Of a stretch of DNA of 64,000 bases, positions 1 through 9,599 are shown piece after piece (position 1 is the stretch's first letter; the number at the start of each line of letters is the position of its first letter). Both the position numbers and the translations under genes were made by a program. This DNA comes from Acerihabitans arboris (GTDB lineage Bacteria > Pseudomonadota > Gammaproteobacteria > Enterobacterales > Enterobacteriaceae): the NCBI RefSeq assembly GCF_010131535.1, contig NZ_WUBS01000003.1, positions 62,001 to 126,000 of the forward strand. The letters are read 5' to 3'. The notes below the pieces were generated by a model, which saw nothing but the letters and a program-made list of their open reading frames with translations, was not told the DNA's origin and ran no database searches.

Positions 1-251
1 AGCATATAGGCCTGGTTCAACGGCACCCAGTCGCTGAACAATGTCGGATCTAGTGTATCGCTGGTGTTTCCGCCGGACATGCCAAGCTTGAGGGTGCCGC
101 CTTTTTTTGGCGCCGGCGCGGCAAGGGCGGCAAACGGAGAGAATGATACCGCCGTGGCAATACCCAATGCGGAGGCAGCGGTGATAAAACCACGACGGTT
201 CAGTCGGGCATCCCGGAGTAATTGCGTCAAAGGGGAATGGTCATCTTTCAT
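1..251 (-). CDS. ABC transporter substrate-binding protein, family 5 (partial)
   Basis: This is the N-terminal end (about 83 residues) of a solute-binding protein for a peptide/nickel-type ABC transporter; the rest lies beyond the left edge. The frame starts at an ATG at 251 with a GGAG Shine-Dalgarno a few bases upstream. Residues 18-24 read NRRGFIT, followed by a hydrophobic stretch and an Ala-rich cleavage region, which looks like a Tat signal rather than a plain Sec signal. The mature start (KKGGTLKLGMSGG, then DTLDP) is typical of family 5 SBPs of the DppA/OppA type. The ligand cannot be told. It is not part of the dipeptide-type operon further right, from which the LysR gene at 888-1787 separates it. 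Confidence 0.75.
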   Translation of the reverse strand, partial: MKDDHSPLTQLLRDARLNRRGFITAASALGIATAVSFSPFAALAAPAPKKGGTLKLGMSGGNTSDTLDPTLFSDWVPLNQAYM

Positions 252-449
252 TTATTTTTGCTCCATAAGGTTTGACCCGGTGTTAAAAACTCACACGCTT
301 ACCGCTGGTTGGATGAGTCTGATTTATATCAAAAGAAATTGGTGTGCTTGTATGAATATTTATCATGAGACTATGCGATAAACGTGCGGCATAACACCCA
401 CAAACACGATATTTTATTCACACTCAAGAATAGGAAGGGAAATAACAGC

Positions 450-722
450 GTGGAACTGCATACTGTGGTCGGCTTAATAGGCGTATTTGGCTACCTGCTG
501 GCCTATGCGCTGGTGCAGATGCGTAAATTACTCATTGAATCAAATATTTATGCTGCACTCAACATCGTAGGCGGAGCGTGCGGACTCTATTCACTCAGTC
601 ATGATTTTAATTTAGCGGCGTTTATTTCACAGTCCATGTGGCTAATTTTCACGCTGATTGGCATGCATGCTTCCAGAAAGCGGCGTTTGAATCTGAGAAA
701 TAAGATTCCGCCGGCCGCGTGA
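450..722 (+). CDS. CBU_0592-like small membrane protein
   Basis: A small integral membrane protein of about 90 residues with three hydrophobic segments (roughly residues 5-21, 33-47 and 54-73) and a basic C-terminus. The GTG at 450 is preferred over the GTG at 384 because an AGGAAGGG ribosome-binding site lies just upstream of it and the conserved-looking part begins there. The pattern GxxGYLLAY...SNIYxxLNxxG...SLxxDFNLAAFISQxxW resembles the CBU_0592 family of uncharacterised membrane proteins. No function is known. It stands alone, divergent from the substrate-binding protein gene at the left edge. Confidence 0.6.
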   Translation: MELHTVVGLIGVFGYLLAYALVQMRKLLIESNIYAALNIVGGACGLYSLSHDFNLAAFISQSMWLIFTLIGMHASRKRRLNLRNKIPPAA

Positions 723-887
723 AATTAAATTAACCGCTTATGTTATTGTCATCGGTTTTTCTTATTTTATCATCACAGATAATAATATTTTAATATGGCT
801 GCTTATGGTTTATCCTGCCGGATATCAGGCCGGGCAACCTGAAATACGCTTATTGGCTGGATAGAGGTCACATAATTAAACCCCGCT

Positions 888-1787
888 TTAAGGCAGAGCG
901 CTGGATTGCAGCCACTGGGTCACCCGGCGAATAACCGGCCGGGTAAACCGGTCCTGCGGCGTCAGTAAAAAACATTTGCCATTGGCCGCCAGCTTGCCCG
1001 CATGAGCCGCCACCAGCTCGCCGCGATTAAGCTGTTCCTGTACCAGCCCCTCCCACCCCAGCAAGATACCGTCGCCCTTCACCGCCGCCTGCACCAGGAA
1101 CGGATAGTTATTGGCGCGCCAGGTACGGGGCGGAAAAAAGGTGGTTATTCCCTGGGACGCAAACCAGTCCCGCCAGCCGGTCCATTCACGCTGCGGATCG
1201 TCTTGCACCAGCAGGGTATGATTGAGCAGATCCGCGGCGTCGGTCAGCATACCGATCCGCGCCAGGCAGGATGGCGAACACATCGGATAGCAAATCTCGT
1301 CAAACAGCGCGATGCCCTGGTACCCCGGCGGCAGCTCGCGCAGGTAAAAAATCGCCAGATCGAATTCGGACGGCTTGAGATCGGCAAAGCTGTCGGACGT
1401 CTTGATGCGGATCTGCAGTTCAGGCATTTCATGGCGCAGCGTTGACAGCCGCGAACTCAGCCATAACGATCCCATGGCGGCGGTGCAGGCGATGGTCACC
1501 TGAGGCAAACCGCTCCATCCCATCACTTCCGCCGTCGACTGGGCAATATCCGCCAGGTGCCTGCGCACCTGGGTGGCATACACTTCGCCGCGCGGCGTAA
1601 GCTGCACCTGCCGCTGCGACCGCAGGAACAGTTTGCATCCCAGCATTTGCTCGAGTTGAATAATCTGCCGGCTGATGGCGCTTTGCGTCAGGCTCAACTC
1701 TTCCGCCGCGCGGGAAAAATTGCAATAGCGCGCCACGCATTCAAACGCCACCAAGGTATTGAGCGGCGGCAAGGGTTCAATTTGCAT
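888..1787 (-). CDS. LysR-family transcriptional regulator (GcvA-like)
   Basis: A 299-residue LysR-type regulator. The winged helix-turn-helix is at residues 8-65 (FSRAAEELSLTQSAISRQI), followed by a linker helix and a periplasmic-binding-protein-like effector domain. The start LPPLNTLVAFECVARYCNFSRAA resembles the GcvA/AmpR subgroup. The target is uncertain. It is transcribed in the same direction as the D-amino-acid operon to its right, 283 bp past the last gene of that operon, so it could be its regulator or belong to a separate unit. The start is the ATG at 1787. Confidence 0.85.
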   Translation of the reverse strand: MQIEPLPPLNTLVAFECVARYCNFSRAAEELSLTQSAISRQIIQLEQMLGCKLFLRSQRQVQLTPRGEVYATQVRRHLADIAQSTAEVMGWSGLPQVTIACTAAMGSLWLSSRLSTLRHEMPELQIRIKTSDSFADLKPSEFDLAIFYLRELPPGYQGIALFDEICYPMCSPSCLARIGMLTDAADLLNHTLLVQDDPQREWTGWRDWFASQGITTFFPPRTWRANNYPFLVQAAVKGDGILLGWEGLVQEQLNRGELVAAHAGKLAANGKCFLLTPQDRFTRPVIRRVTQWLQSSALP

Positions 1788-1996
1788 CGGAGAGAGGCCT
1801 CAAAAATAGAACGGAGTACAATGCCATGATGATGAGATTACCACCAGATACATCTGTTTTATAATCCTGGAAAAGTCAGGTAAAATCCTTATCCCCTCAT
1901 CAGCTTACCATTCGTTGCATACCGTTGCCTTTACGTATTTAGCGCCGGTGCGGATATCGCCAGCAAGAAATTATGGCAACGTTAAGCTTAATAGGC

Positions 1997-2022
1997 CGCT
2001 GGCATACCAGGATATGCCAGCG
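1997..2022 (-). terminator. Strong hairpin at the end of the D-amino-acid operon
   Basis: A perfect 10-bp inverted repeat (CGCTGGCATA / TATGCCAGCG) with a 6-nt loop lies about 50 bp past the stop of the deacylase gene. No T-run follows on the minus strand, so it is not a classical rho-independent terminator. It may be a 3'-end stabiliser or processing site. Confidence 0.4.
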
Positions 2023-2070
2023 CTGCCAGACGCGGGCCGATAGTAGGGAGGCGTAAGTATCTTTATGCCG

Positions 2071-3513
2071 CTACACATTATCCGGCAGACGTTTCAACAA
2101 CCGCCCCCGCCGTTCTTGTACCTGTCCGTCCTCGTAACCCACCGCGCCGTTGACCACCACCAGATCGATCCCGGGCGCTTGCCGGCATGGGTCGCCGTAG
2201 GTGGCGACGTCCTGGATCCGCTCCATGTCCACCAGGGTTAAATCGGCAAACGCGCCCTCACGCACCACGCCGCGGTCTTGCAGGCGAAAGCGCGCTGCCG
2301 GCAGGCCGGTCATCTTGCGCACCGCCTCGGCCATATCTAACAGTCGCAGGTCGCGGCAGTAGTAGGCCAGCACCCTGGGAAAGGTGCCCCAAAGCCGCGG
2401 ATGGGGATTCGGATCGTTAGGCAAGCCGTCGGAACCGATCATCGACAGCGGATGCGCCAGGATGTTGCGCACGTCGTCTTCACTCATCATATTGTAGATC
2501 GCCCCGGCCGGGCGCAGGCGCTCGGTGGCTTGCCATTGATCGATGCCCCATTGAGCGGCAATCTCCTTAAGCCGCTGCCTGGCCATCTCAGGGTGCGGCT
2601 CCGACCAGGTGATATAGATTTCCATCTGTCCGTCGACGCGCCAGGCGTCAAGCGTGGTGGAACTGGCCGCATACGGATAACAATCGCAGTTGCACGGCTG
2701 GCCGGCGGCGGCTTTTTCCAGCGCGGCCAGGGCCAGCGGCGCGCGGCCCCAGTTGCCCGCGCCGGCGCACTTGAGGTGTGATATCACCAGGTCCGCTCCG
2801 GCATTACGGGCGGTGCTGAACGACTCTTGCAGCGAGTCCAGCAAACCGTCATGTTCGTTACGCATATGCGTGGTGTACAGTGCGCCGTAAGCGCCAACAA
2901 TGTCCACCAGGCGCTGCATTTCCGCCACCGGCGCCTGTTTGGCGTTAGTGTAGGCCAACCCGGAACTGAGGCCGATGGCGCCGTCGTCGAGGGCGCCTTC
3001 GAGCGCCGCGCACATGTGCTCCAGCTCGCGCTCCGTCGCCGGACGATCGAATTGCACCATGACGTTGGCCCGCAACGCGGTATGGCCGATCAATGCCGCC
3101 ACGTTGACGCTCGGGCACGCGTGCTCAACCGCCCGCGCATAATCCTTGAAGGCAGGATAGACAAAGGCGTTCCGCGCGCCCAGCAGGTTCATGGGATCCG
3201 GCGGCGCGCCCTGCAATATAACCGGCGAGGCGCTGATGCCGCAATTGCCGACGATCACTGTGGTCACGCCCTGGGAAATTTTGGCGAGCATGTCTGGGTG
3301 ATGGATAACATGGGTGTCGTCGTGGGTGTGTACGTCAATAAAACCCGGCATCAGGCAACGTCCGGCGCCGTCGATGACCCGCCGCGCATCCCGGCCGGCA
3401 AGATCGCCAATAGCGACGATCCGGTCTCCGCGGGTACCAACGTCGGCGGCATAAGGATCGGCGCCGGTGCCGTCGACCACGGCGACTTCGCGAAACAGTA
3501 AATCAAACGCCAT
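2071..3513 (-). CDS. N-acyl-D-amino-acid deacylase (D-aminoacylase family)
   Basis: A 480-residue cytoplasmic amidohydrolase that should remove the acyl group from N-acyl-D-amino acids or related amides. Visible motifs: an N-terminal small beta domain, then GFIDVHTHDD near residue 60 (metal-binding His-x-His), GNCGIS near 92 (the Cys that bridges metals in D-aminoacylases), THMRNEHDG and ISHLKCAG (metal His residues), and GSDGLPND near 365 (catalytic Asp). The C-terminal half returns to the beta domain (FADLTLVD). It is the last gene of the operon, 1 bp from the ABC ATPase gene. D-carbamoylase and D-transaminase genes in the same operon support D-amino-acid specificity. A dihydropyrimidinase-like role is less likely. 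Confidence 0.85.
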   Translation of the reverse strand: MAFDLLFREVAVVDGTGADPYAADVGTRGDRIVAIGDLAGRDARRVIDGAGRCLMPGFIDVHTHDDTHVIHHPDMLAKISQGVTTVIVGNCGISASPVILQGAPPDPMNLLGARNAFVYPAFKDYARAVEHACPSVNVAALIGHTALRANVMVQFDRPATERELEHMCAALEGALDDGAIGLSSGLAYTNAKQAPVAEMQRLVDIVGAYGALYTTHMRNEHDGLLDSLQESFSTARNAGADLVISHLKCAGAGNWGRAPLALAALEKAAAGQPCNCDCYPYAASSTTLDAWRVDGQMEIYITWSEPHPEMARQRLKEIAAQWGIDQWQATERLRPAGAIYNMMSEDDVRNILAHPLSMIGSDGLPNDPNPHPRLWGTFPRVLAYYCRDLRLLDMAEAVRKMTGLPAARFRLQDRGVVREGAFADLTLVDMERIQDVATYGDPCRQAPGIDLVVVNGAVGYEDGQVQERRGRLLKRLPDNV

Positions 3514-3514
3514 A

Positions 3515-5158
3515 TCAGCTCCTCCCGCCCGCGGCGAAATCCCAGCCTTTGCCGGGGACCGCGTCCATCAATTGTTGCGTGTAAGCCTGCTGCGGGCGGA
3601 CCAACACCTCGGCCGCCGGTCCGTACTCGACAACCTGGCCGTGCCGCATCACCAGCACGTCATCGCAAAGCTGCGCCGCCACCCGCAGATCGTGAGTGAT
3701 AAATAAAATGGCGACCCCCATGCTCAGCTGAATGTCACCGAGCAGTTGCAGTACCTGCGCCTGGACCGAGACGTCGAGCGCCGACACCGCCTCGTCAGCG
3801 ACGATCACGTCCGGCTCCATCGCCAGGGCGCGGGCGATGGCGATACGTTGTCGCTGCCCGCCGGAAAACTGGTGCGGGTAACGGTAAATAGCATCGGCGG
3901 GCAGGCCAACCAGTTCCAGCAGCTCCTGGCCGCGGGCCCAGGCCTGGGCGAACGGCACGCCGTGGTTCATGGGACCTTCCACCAGGCTCTTACCAATGTT
4001 CATGCGCGGATTAAGCGAACGATTGGGGTCCTGGAAAATCATCTGAATACGTTTGCGGTGCGGTTTGAGCCCGGCCGCCGAGAGTTCGGAAATATCCTTG
4101 CCGGTGACGCGCACCGCGCCCTGGGTAGGCGCCAGCAGGCGCATCACGCATCGCGCCATCGTCGACTTGCCGGAACCGCTTTCTCCGACGATGCCCAAGG
4201 TCCGTCCACGCCTGAGGCTGAAGGACACGTCGTGCAGCGCGCGCGTGCCTTCGCGCTGCTGGCGGAACCAGCGCAGCGCGCCGCCGGCGGCCGGGTAGGT
4301 TTTGCCCAGTTCAATGACGTCGAGCACCATCTGCGCCCTTAACGCCTGGGGACGCGCGGGCCTCGGCGTCAGGCCCGGCACCGCTGCCAGCAAAGCTTTG
4401 GTATAGTCCTCGCGCGGTTGCGACAGCACCTGCCGCACGGTGCCGGATTCAACGAGATGTCCCTGGCGCATTACGCAGACGCGGTCGGCAATGTCCACCA
4501 CCACCCCCATATCGTGGGTGATAAACAGCACAGCGGTACCGTGCTTTTGCTGCAGCTCGCGGATCAGTTTGAGGATCTGTTGTTGGGTCGTCACATCCAG
4601 CGCGGTAGTCGGCTCATCGGCGATCAGCAGACGCGGCTCGAGCACCAGCGCCATCGCGATCATGATGCGCTGACGCTGGCCGCCGCTGAGTTGATGCGGA
4701 TAGGCGTCATGGATGCGCTCGATGTCCGGCAGATGCACCTGCGCCAGGGCGTCAATAACCTGCGCGCGGCGTTGCAACACGCTCAGATCGGTATGAGTCC
4801 GCAACACTTCGTCGATCTGCCGTCCCACCGTTAGCACCGGGTTCAGGGCAGTCATGGGCTCCTGGAAAATCATCGCCATGCGGCTGCCGCGCAACGCCTT
4901 GAGCCGACCGTTACCGACCCGCAACACATCCTCGCCGTCCAGCAAAATTCGCCCGCTTACCACATTGAGCGCGTCCTTGGGCAGCAGGCCGAGGGTGGCC
5001 AGCGATGTTACCGACTTGCCCGAGCCACTTTCACCCACCAGGCATACCGTCTCCCCGGCACGGATCGCGAACGAAATGTCACGCAGGATCGGCGCGCCAT
5101 GCGCGGTATTCACACACAAGCGCTCCACGCGCAGGGTGTCGCTCTGCCGTTCGTTCAT
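3515..5158 (-). CDS. Fused dipeptide-type ABC transporter ATPase (DppD-DppF in one chain)
   Basis: A 547-residue protein carrying two complete ABC ATPase domains, equal to DppD and DppF joined. The first Walker A (GESGSGKS) is near residue 43 and its signature (LSGGQRQRI) near 165. The second Walker A (GESGSGKS) is near 340 and its signature (FSGGQRQRI) near 450. Each domain has DE after Walker B ([18 protein letters not shown]). The ATG at 5158 overlaps the stop of the upstream permease gene (ATGA), which fixes the start and implies translational coupling. It should energise uptake through the two permeases encoded upstream. The typical C-terminal oligopeptide-transporter motif is short after the first domain. 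Confidence 0.9.
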   Translation of the reverse strand: MNERQSDTLRVERLCVNTAHGAPILRDISFAIRAGETVCLVGESGSGKSVTSLATLGLLPKDALNVVSGRILLDGEDVLRVGNGRLKALRGSRMAMIFQEPMTALNPVLTVGRQIDEVLRTHTDLSVLQRRAQVIDALAQVHLPDIERIHDAYPHQLSGGQRQRIMIAMALVLEPRLLIADEPTTALDVTTQQQILKLIRELQQKHGTAVLFITHDMGVVVDIADRVCVMRQGHLVESGTVRQVLSQPREDYTKALLAAVPGLTPRPARPQALRAQMVLDVIELGKTYPAAGGALRWFRQQREGTRALHDVSFSLRRGRTLGIVGESGSGKSTMARCVMRLLAPTQGAVRVTGKDISELSAAGLKPHRKRIQMIFQDPNRSLNPRMNIGKSLVEGPMNHGVPFAQAWARGQELLELVGLPADAIYRYPHQFSGGQRQRIAIARALAMEPDVIVADEAVSALDVSVQAQVLQLLGDIQLSMGVAILFITHDLRVAAQLCDDVLVMRHGQVVEYGPAAEVLVRPQQAYTQQLMDAVPGKGWDFAAGGRS

Positions 5159-6030
5159 GGGGCGCCCCTTTTTTTCATGCGTGGGTCGAGGGCATCGCTT
5201 ACCGCGTCGCCCAACAGGTTGATCGACAAAATACACAGCGACAAGGCCAGGCCGGCCCACAGCACCAGCGACGGCTTAAGCTGGAAGTACACGCGGCCTT
5301 CGGCAATGATATTGCCCCAGGTCGGCGTTTCAGTGCCGATGCCGGCGCCGAGAAACGACAGGATCGATTCGGTCAGGATCGCCGACGCGCAGATATAGGT
5401 GCCCTGCACGATCAGCGGCGCCAAAGTGTTGGGCATCAGGTGGCGGGTAAGAATCTTGAAGGTTGGGGTGCCCATCAGCACCGCGGCCTCCACGTACGGC
5501 TCCTCGCGGGTCGACAACACCCGCGAGCGCACCAGACGCACCACCTGCGGTATCTCCGGCACCATGATCGCGATCATCACGGTCCAGATGCCGGCGCTGC
5601 TTAACGAAACAATAGCAATGGCCAGCAGAATGCCGGGGATCGCCATCAGGCCGTCCATCACCCGCATCAGCAGCGCATCCAGGCGGCGGAAATACCCAGC
5701 CAGCAACCCCAGCGGCAAACCGATCAGCACGCTCAGCACGGTCACCCCCAAGCCCACCACCAGCGAGATGCGCGCCCCATAGACAATACGCGAAAACAGA
5801 TCGCGGCCATAAGCGTCGGTGCCAAGCCAGAATTCGGCGCTGGCAGGCTTCAGGCGCAACGCCGGAGACAGGGCCACCGGATCATGATTGGCAATCCAGG
5901 GCGCGAAGACCGCCATGGCCGCGATCAGCGTCAGGCAGACCAACGCAACGACCGACGTCAGCGGCATGCGCGGCAGTCTTATCAGCCGACGCCGTGGCGC
6001 CGGCAAGTCCAGAGAAACAGGTTTACCCAT
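5155..6030 (-). CDS. ABC transporter permease, DppC type
   Basis: A 291-residue inner-membrane permease with about six transmembrane segments. The N-terminal helix near residues 25-47 is followed by the [17 protein letters not shown]...[20 protein letters not shown] region typical of DppC/OppC. The binding-protein-dependent transport signature lies near residues 185-210 ([19 protein letters not shown]). It pairs with the DppB-type permease encoded 10 bp upstream and overlaps the ATPase gene by 4 bp. Substrate is inferred to be a D-amino-acid derivative or a small peptide because of the enzymes in the operon. Confidence 0.9.
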   Translation of the reverse strand: MGKPVSLDLPAPRRRLIRLPRMPLTSVVALVCLTLIAAMAVFAPWIANHDPVALSPALRLKPASAEFWLGTDAYGRDLFSRIVYGARISLVVGLGVTVLSVLIGLPLGLLAGYFRRLDALLMRVMDGLMAIPGILLAIAIVSLSSAGIWTVMIAIMVPEIPQVVRLVRSRVLSTREEPYVEAAVLMGTPTFKILTRHLMPNTLAPLIVQGTYICASAILTESILSFLGAGIGTETPTWGNIIAEGRVYFQLKPSLVLWAGLALSLCILSINLLGDAVSDALDPRMKKRGAP

Positions 6031-6040
6031 GGCCGGGCCC

Positions 6041-6982
6041 TCAGTAACGAATGCGCGGGTCGCTTATCGCGTACGACAGATCGATCAGCAGGTTTATGAC
6101 GACATACACCCCACTGGTCAGCAGGATCATGCCCTGGATCACCGGGTAGTCCCGGGCCAGCACGGCGTCCACGATCAAGCGCCCCAGGCCCGGGATGTTA
6201 AACACGCTTTCGGTCACCACCACCCCGGAAATCATCAGCGCGAAACCGGTGCCGATCACTGTCAGGATCGGGATCATGGCGTTGCGCAGCGCATGCCGGA
6301 ACAGCACATGTCTCTCGGCCAGGCCCTTGGCCCGGGCGGTGCGGATGTAATCCTCACCCAATACTTCAAGCATGCTGGCCCGCGTCATCCTGGCCACCAG
6401 GGCCACATACACCGACGACAAGGTCAGGGCCGGCAATACAATGCGCTGGGCAAATGGCCAGACCCCATCGGTGATGCTGCGAAAGCCCTGTACCGGCAGC
6501 CACTTCAGCTCAAGGGCGAACACCGTTATCAGCACGTAGCCGATAACGAACACCGGCACCGAGAAACCCAATACCGAGGTCGACATCACCAGGTTGTCGA
6601 TCCAGCCGCCGTGCTTCCAGGCTGCCAGCACGCCCAGCGGCACCGAGATGAGGATGGTGAAGGCAATGGCCACCAGCGCCAGGCTCAAGGTCGGCTCCAA
6701 GCGCTGGCCAATCATGCCCAGCACCGGCGTGTGGGCCATCAGGGAGGTGCTGAAATCCCCCTGCAGCAATTGCCAGATCCACACAAAAAACTGCTGGTAC
6801 AGCGGCTGGTTCAGTCCCAGGCTTTCACGAATGGCCGCCAATTGCTGCGGGGTCGCCATGTCGCCGGCAATAATCGCCGCGGGATCGCCCGGCGACAGCC
6901 GCAGCAGCAGGAAGACGAACAGCGCCACCACCAGCATCACCGGAATGGCCGCCAGCACGCGTCGTAAAAAGTAACCCAGCAT
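6041..6982 (-). CDS. ABC transporter permease, DppB type
   Basis: A 313-residue permease of the DppB/OppB family. It starts with MLGYFLRRVLAAIPVMLVVALFVF, a typical first helix, then the RLSPGDPA motif, and has the EAA-like loop (EVLGEDYIRTARAKGL) near residue 200. The ATG at 6982 is chosen over an in-frame GTG 6 bp upstream because GGGAGG then has proper spacing. The SBP gene ends 32 bp upstream and the DppC-type gene begins 10 bp downstream, so all are one operon. Confidence 0.9.
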   Translation of the reverse strand: MLGYFLRRVLAAIPVMLVVALFVFLLLRLSPGDPAAIIAGDMATPQQLAAIRESLGLNQPLYQQFFVWIWQLLQGDFSTSLMAHTPVLGMIGQRLEPTLSLALVAIAFTILISVPLGVLAAWKHGGWIDNLVMSTSVLGFSVPVFVIGYVLITVFALELKWLPVQGFRSITDGVWPFAQRIVLPALTLSSVYVALVARMTRASMLEVLGEDYIRTARAKGLAERHVLFRHALRNAMIPILTVIGTGFALMISGVVVTESVFNIPGLGRLIVDAVLARDYPVIQGMILLTSGVYVVINLLIDLSYAISDPRIRY

Positions 6983-7014
6983 CGACACCTCCCAAGATGA
7001 TAATCACCCAGCAA

Positions 7015-8613
7015 TCAGTCGCTTTTCTCGACGTTCCAGAACACCGTGGACGGGCCGGTCATCAGGTGACTGATATGGCTGTTCCAGGCGGCCACGTCGT
7101 AGTACTGGCCCAGCGGGATGTAGCTGACCTGGTCCATGGCGCGTTTTTGGATCTCGACGGCGATGACCTTCTGCCGGGCCGGATCGGTAGCGGTGGCGAA
7201 ATCCACCCGCAGTTCGTTCATCTTGGGATCGGTCGGCCAGCCAAACCAGGCGCCCTTTTGGCCGCCGCCGTCGAGCATCGGGTTGACCACCGGGTTCCAG
7301 ATGGTTTCCGCGTTCCAATAGGTGAAGAACAGGTTCCACCCGCCCTGCTCCGGCGGGTTCTGGTTGGCCCGGCGCGACACCAGGGTCTGCCAGTCCATGG
7401 GCTGCAGATCGACGTTAAATCCCGCCTTGCGCAACGCCTGGGCCGCCACTACCGGCTGGGGGGCCTGGCTCGGGACGTCGGTCGGCTGCATGATCACCAC
7501 CGGCGTACCGTCATAACCCGCCTTCTTCAGCAGCGCTTTAGCTGCCTCCAGGTTGCCGCCGCTGGTCAGCGACTCGCCGCCAGCCTGGCTGTCCAGCACC
7601 GTGCCGCAACCGAATACCGACGCGCACTGCCTGAAGTAATCCGGATTGCCGACCAGCGCGTCGAGCACATCTTTCTGGTTCATCGCCAGCATCGCCGCGC
7701 GGCGAATGTCCGGGTTGTTGAACGGCGGGTACAGGAAGTTCATCCGTCCGCCGGTCATCAATCCCAGCTTGCTCAACACCCCGGACTTGAGGTGATCATC
7801 AGCCTGGATCATCGGCAGCAGGTCAATGGGCACCTGTTCGATAAAATCGATATCGCCAGAGGAGAGCGCGTTGATCGCGGTCATGCGGTCCGGCATATTG
7901 ATCCATTCCACACGGTCAACCTTGACCACCTTGCCGCCGGCGGTGCCGCTGGCCGGTTCCTTGCGCGGCACGTATTCCCTGAATTTTTCGTAGACCACCC
8001 GATTGCCGGGGTCGAATTCGCCGGCGACGAATTTATAAGGGCCGGAACCGGTGTAGTCGGTGATCATTTTACCGTCGGGCGTATCGGCCACCCGTTCCGG
8101 CATCATGAACGCCGCGACCGACGACGGCTTGGCCAGCAGTTGCAAAACGTAACCGAAGGGTTTGGCCAGCGTCAGGGTGATGGTTTTGTCGTTGGTGGCG
8201 GTGATGCCGGCGGTGTATTTCATCATCAGCTGGCCGCCGACGTCGTAGCGCGCCCAGCGCTTGAGGGACGCGACGCAGTCGGCGGCGGTTACCGGTTTGC
8301 CGTCGTGCCAAAGCAGGCCGTCGCGCAGGGTAAAGTTATAGGTCATGCCGTCGGGGGAGACGGTCCACTCGGCCATTTGCGGCTTGGGCACGAAGTTCTC
8401 GTCCATGCCAATCAGGGTATCGTAGATCATATAGCCGTGGTTGCGGGTGATTTGCGCGGTGGTGGCGATGGGGTCGAGCACGCGCAACGACGACGACATC
8501 ACCGCATGCAGGGTTTTTTCCGCGCCCATGGCGAACGGCGCGTGCATGGCGGCGACCAGGCCGATAGGCAACAACAGACGGGTAACCAGGGAACGGGACG
8601 GACGTACTTTCAT
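7015..8613 (-). CDS. ABC transporter substrate-binding protein, family 5
   Basis: A 532-residue periplasmic binding protein for the dipeptide-type transporter encoded downstream. A Sec signal peptide covers about residues 1-31 (SLVTRLLLPIGLVAAMHAPFAMGA). The mature protein has the usual family 5 pattern: LRVLDPIATTAQITRNHGYMIYDTL, WTVSPDGMTYNFTLRDGLLWHDGKPVTAAD. The ATG at 8613 follows GAGGAG by 8 bp, so it is preferred over the upstream TTG. Being fourth from the end of an operon for D-amino-acid derivatives, it probably binds such molecules or peptides holding them; the ligand is not readable from sequence. Confidence 0.9.
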   Translation of the reverse strand: MKVRPSRSLVTRLLLPIGLVAAMHAPFAMGAEKTLHAVMSSSLRVLDPIATTAQITRNHGYMIYDTLIGMDENFVPKPQMAEWTVSPDGMTYNFTLRDGLLWHDGKPVTAADCVASLKRWARYDVGGQLMMKYTAGITATNDKTITLTLAKPFGYVLQLLAKPSSVAAFMMPERVADTPDGKMITDYTGSGPYKFVAGEFDPGNRVVYEKFREYVPRKEPASGTAGGKVVKVDRVEWINMPDRMTAINALSSGDIDFIEQVPIDLLPMIQADDHLKSGVLSKLGLMTGGRMNFLYPPFNNPDIRRAAMLAMNQKDVLDALVGNPDYFRQCASVFGCGTVLDSQAGGESLTSGGNLEAAKALLKKAGYDGTPVVIMQPTDVPSQAPQPVVAAQALRKAGFNVDLQPMDWQTLVSRRANQNPPEQGGWNLFFTYWNAETIWNPVVNPMLDGGGQKGAWFGWPTDPKMNELRVDFATATDPARQKVIAVEIQKRAMDQVSYIPLGQYYDVAAWNSHISHLMTGPSTVFWNVEKSD

Positions 8614-8682
8614 TCTCAATACTCCTCAAAAATGGCAACGTTCGGTGTCGGCGCTCTTGCCCTACGGCGCGACGTAATAAAA

Positions 8683-8709
8683 CCAGGCCGGGCGCTTTGG
8701 CGCGCCTGG
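8683..8709 (-). other. Intercistronic hairpin before the SBP gene
   Basis: A GC-rich inverted repeat (CCAGGC ... GCCTGG with an inner GCGC/GCGC stem) sits between the transaminase stop and the SBP start. Such elements often stabilise the upstream message and set the ratio of binding protein to enzymes in ABC operons. There is no T-tract, so it is not called a terminator. Confidence 0.3.
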
Positions 8710-8727
8710 CGACGCCATTCCCGGCGC

Positions 8728-9582
8728 TCAGACGCTCCCCGCCAGCGCATGGTCGATATATAGCCGACGCAAGCGCTGGGTTAACGGCCCCGGCGTGCCG
8801 TCGCCGATGGGCTGGCCGTTCAGGGTCACCACCGGATAAATAAACGATGTGGAGGAGGTCACGAAGGCTTCAGCGGCATTCTTTACCTCCTCCAGGGTGA
8901 AGGCGCGCTCATCGAGTTGCAGGCCGTGTTCTTGCACCAGGGCGAGCAGCGCGCCGCGCGTGATGCCGGGTAACAGCGCGCGGGAAAGCTCGCGCGTCAC
9001 CACCGCGCCGTCGCGGGTGATGATAAACGCATTATTGGAGGTACCCTCGGTGACCCAGCCGTCTTTCACCAGCCAGGCGTCGTCGGCGCCCCGGGCTTTT
9101 GCCTGCTCCTTGGTCATGCAGGCGTAAAGAAGCTGCGTGGTTTTGATATCGCTGCGCCCCCAGCGCATATCCGGCAGACCGATGATATTCATGCCGCGTT
9201 TTGCCAGCGGGCTATCGAGCACCGCCTTGTCCTGGGTGAAGAGCGCCACCGTCAACGGCGTGTCCGCGGGCGGGTACAAAAAGTCGCGGTCTGCGGCGCC
9301 ACGGCTGACCTGCATATACACCAGGCCTTCGCACAGCGCGTTGCGCGCGATAAGCTGCCGGTGGACCGCCAGCAGCGCATCGTCGTCAAGCGGCAGGACC
9401 AGGGCCAGCTCCGCCAGCGAGCGGCGCAGGCGGGCCAGGTGCGGCTCGGCATCCACCAGCTTGCCGCCCAGTACGGCGGTCACCTCGTAAATACCGTCGG
9501 CGAACATAAAGCCGCGATCGAAGATGGAAATCTTCGCATCATTCTCCGCAATAAACTGCCCGTTGAGATAAACGGTACGCAT
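8728..9582 (-). CDS. D-amino-acid transaminase (class IV aminotransferase)
   Basis: A 284-residue fold-type IV PLP aminotransferase, the size expected of D-amino-acid transaminase (D-amino acid + 2-oxoglutarate = 2-oxo acid + D-glutamate). Visible: YLNGQFI...ISIFDRGFMFADGIYEV at the N-terminus, the PLP lysine at about residue 147 (SDIKTTQLL), and EGTSNNAFII near 180 that holds the PLP phosphate. The ATG at 9582 is preceded by AGGAGA with good spacing; the frame is open further upstream but into the carbamoylase gene. Branched-chain aminotransferase and 4-amino-4-deoxychorismate lyase are relatives, but the RGFMFADGIYEV start and the D-specific neighbours favour D-transaminase. Confidence 0.85.
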   Translation of the reverse strand: MRTVYLNGQFIAENDAKISIFDRGFMFADGIYEVTAVLGGKLVDAEPHLARLRRSLAELALVLPLDDDALLAVHRQLIARNALCEGLVYMQVSRGAADRDFLYPPADTPLTVALFTQDKAVLDSPLAKRGMNIIGLPDMRWGRSDIKTTQLLYACMTKEQAKARGADDAWLVKDGWVTEGTSNNAFIITRDGAVVTRELSRALLPGITRGALLALVQEHGLQLDERAFTLEEVKNAAEAFVTSSTSFIYPVVTLNGQPIGDGTPGPLTQRLRRLYIDHALAGSV

Positions 9583-9599
9583 GGACTGTTGTCTCCTGT

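Noticed and set aside
6997-8763. Long plus-strand open frame (588 codons) opposite the SBP gene
   Set aside because: It is the antisense shadow of a GC-rich gene; His/Arg/Gln-rich composition and no domain. The minus-strand SBP is clear.
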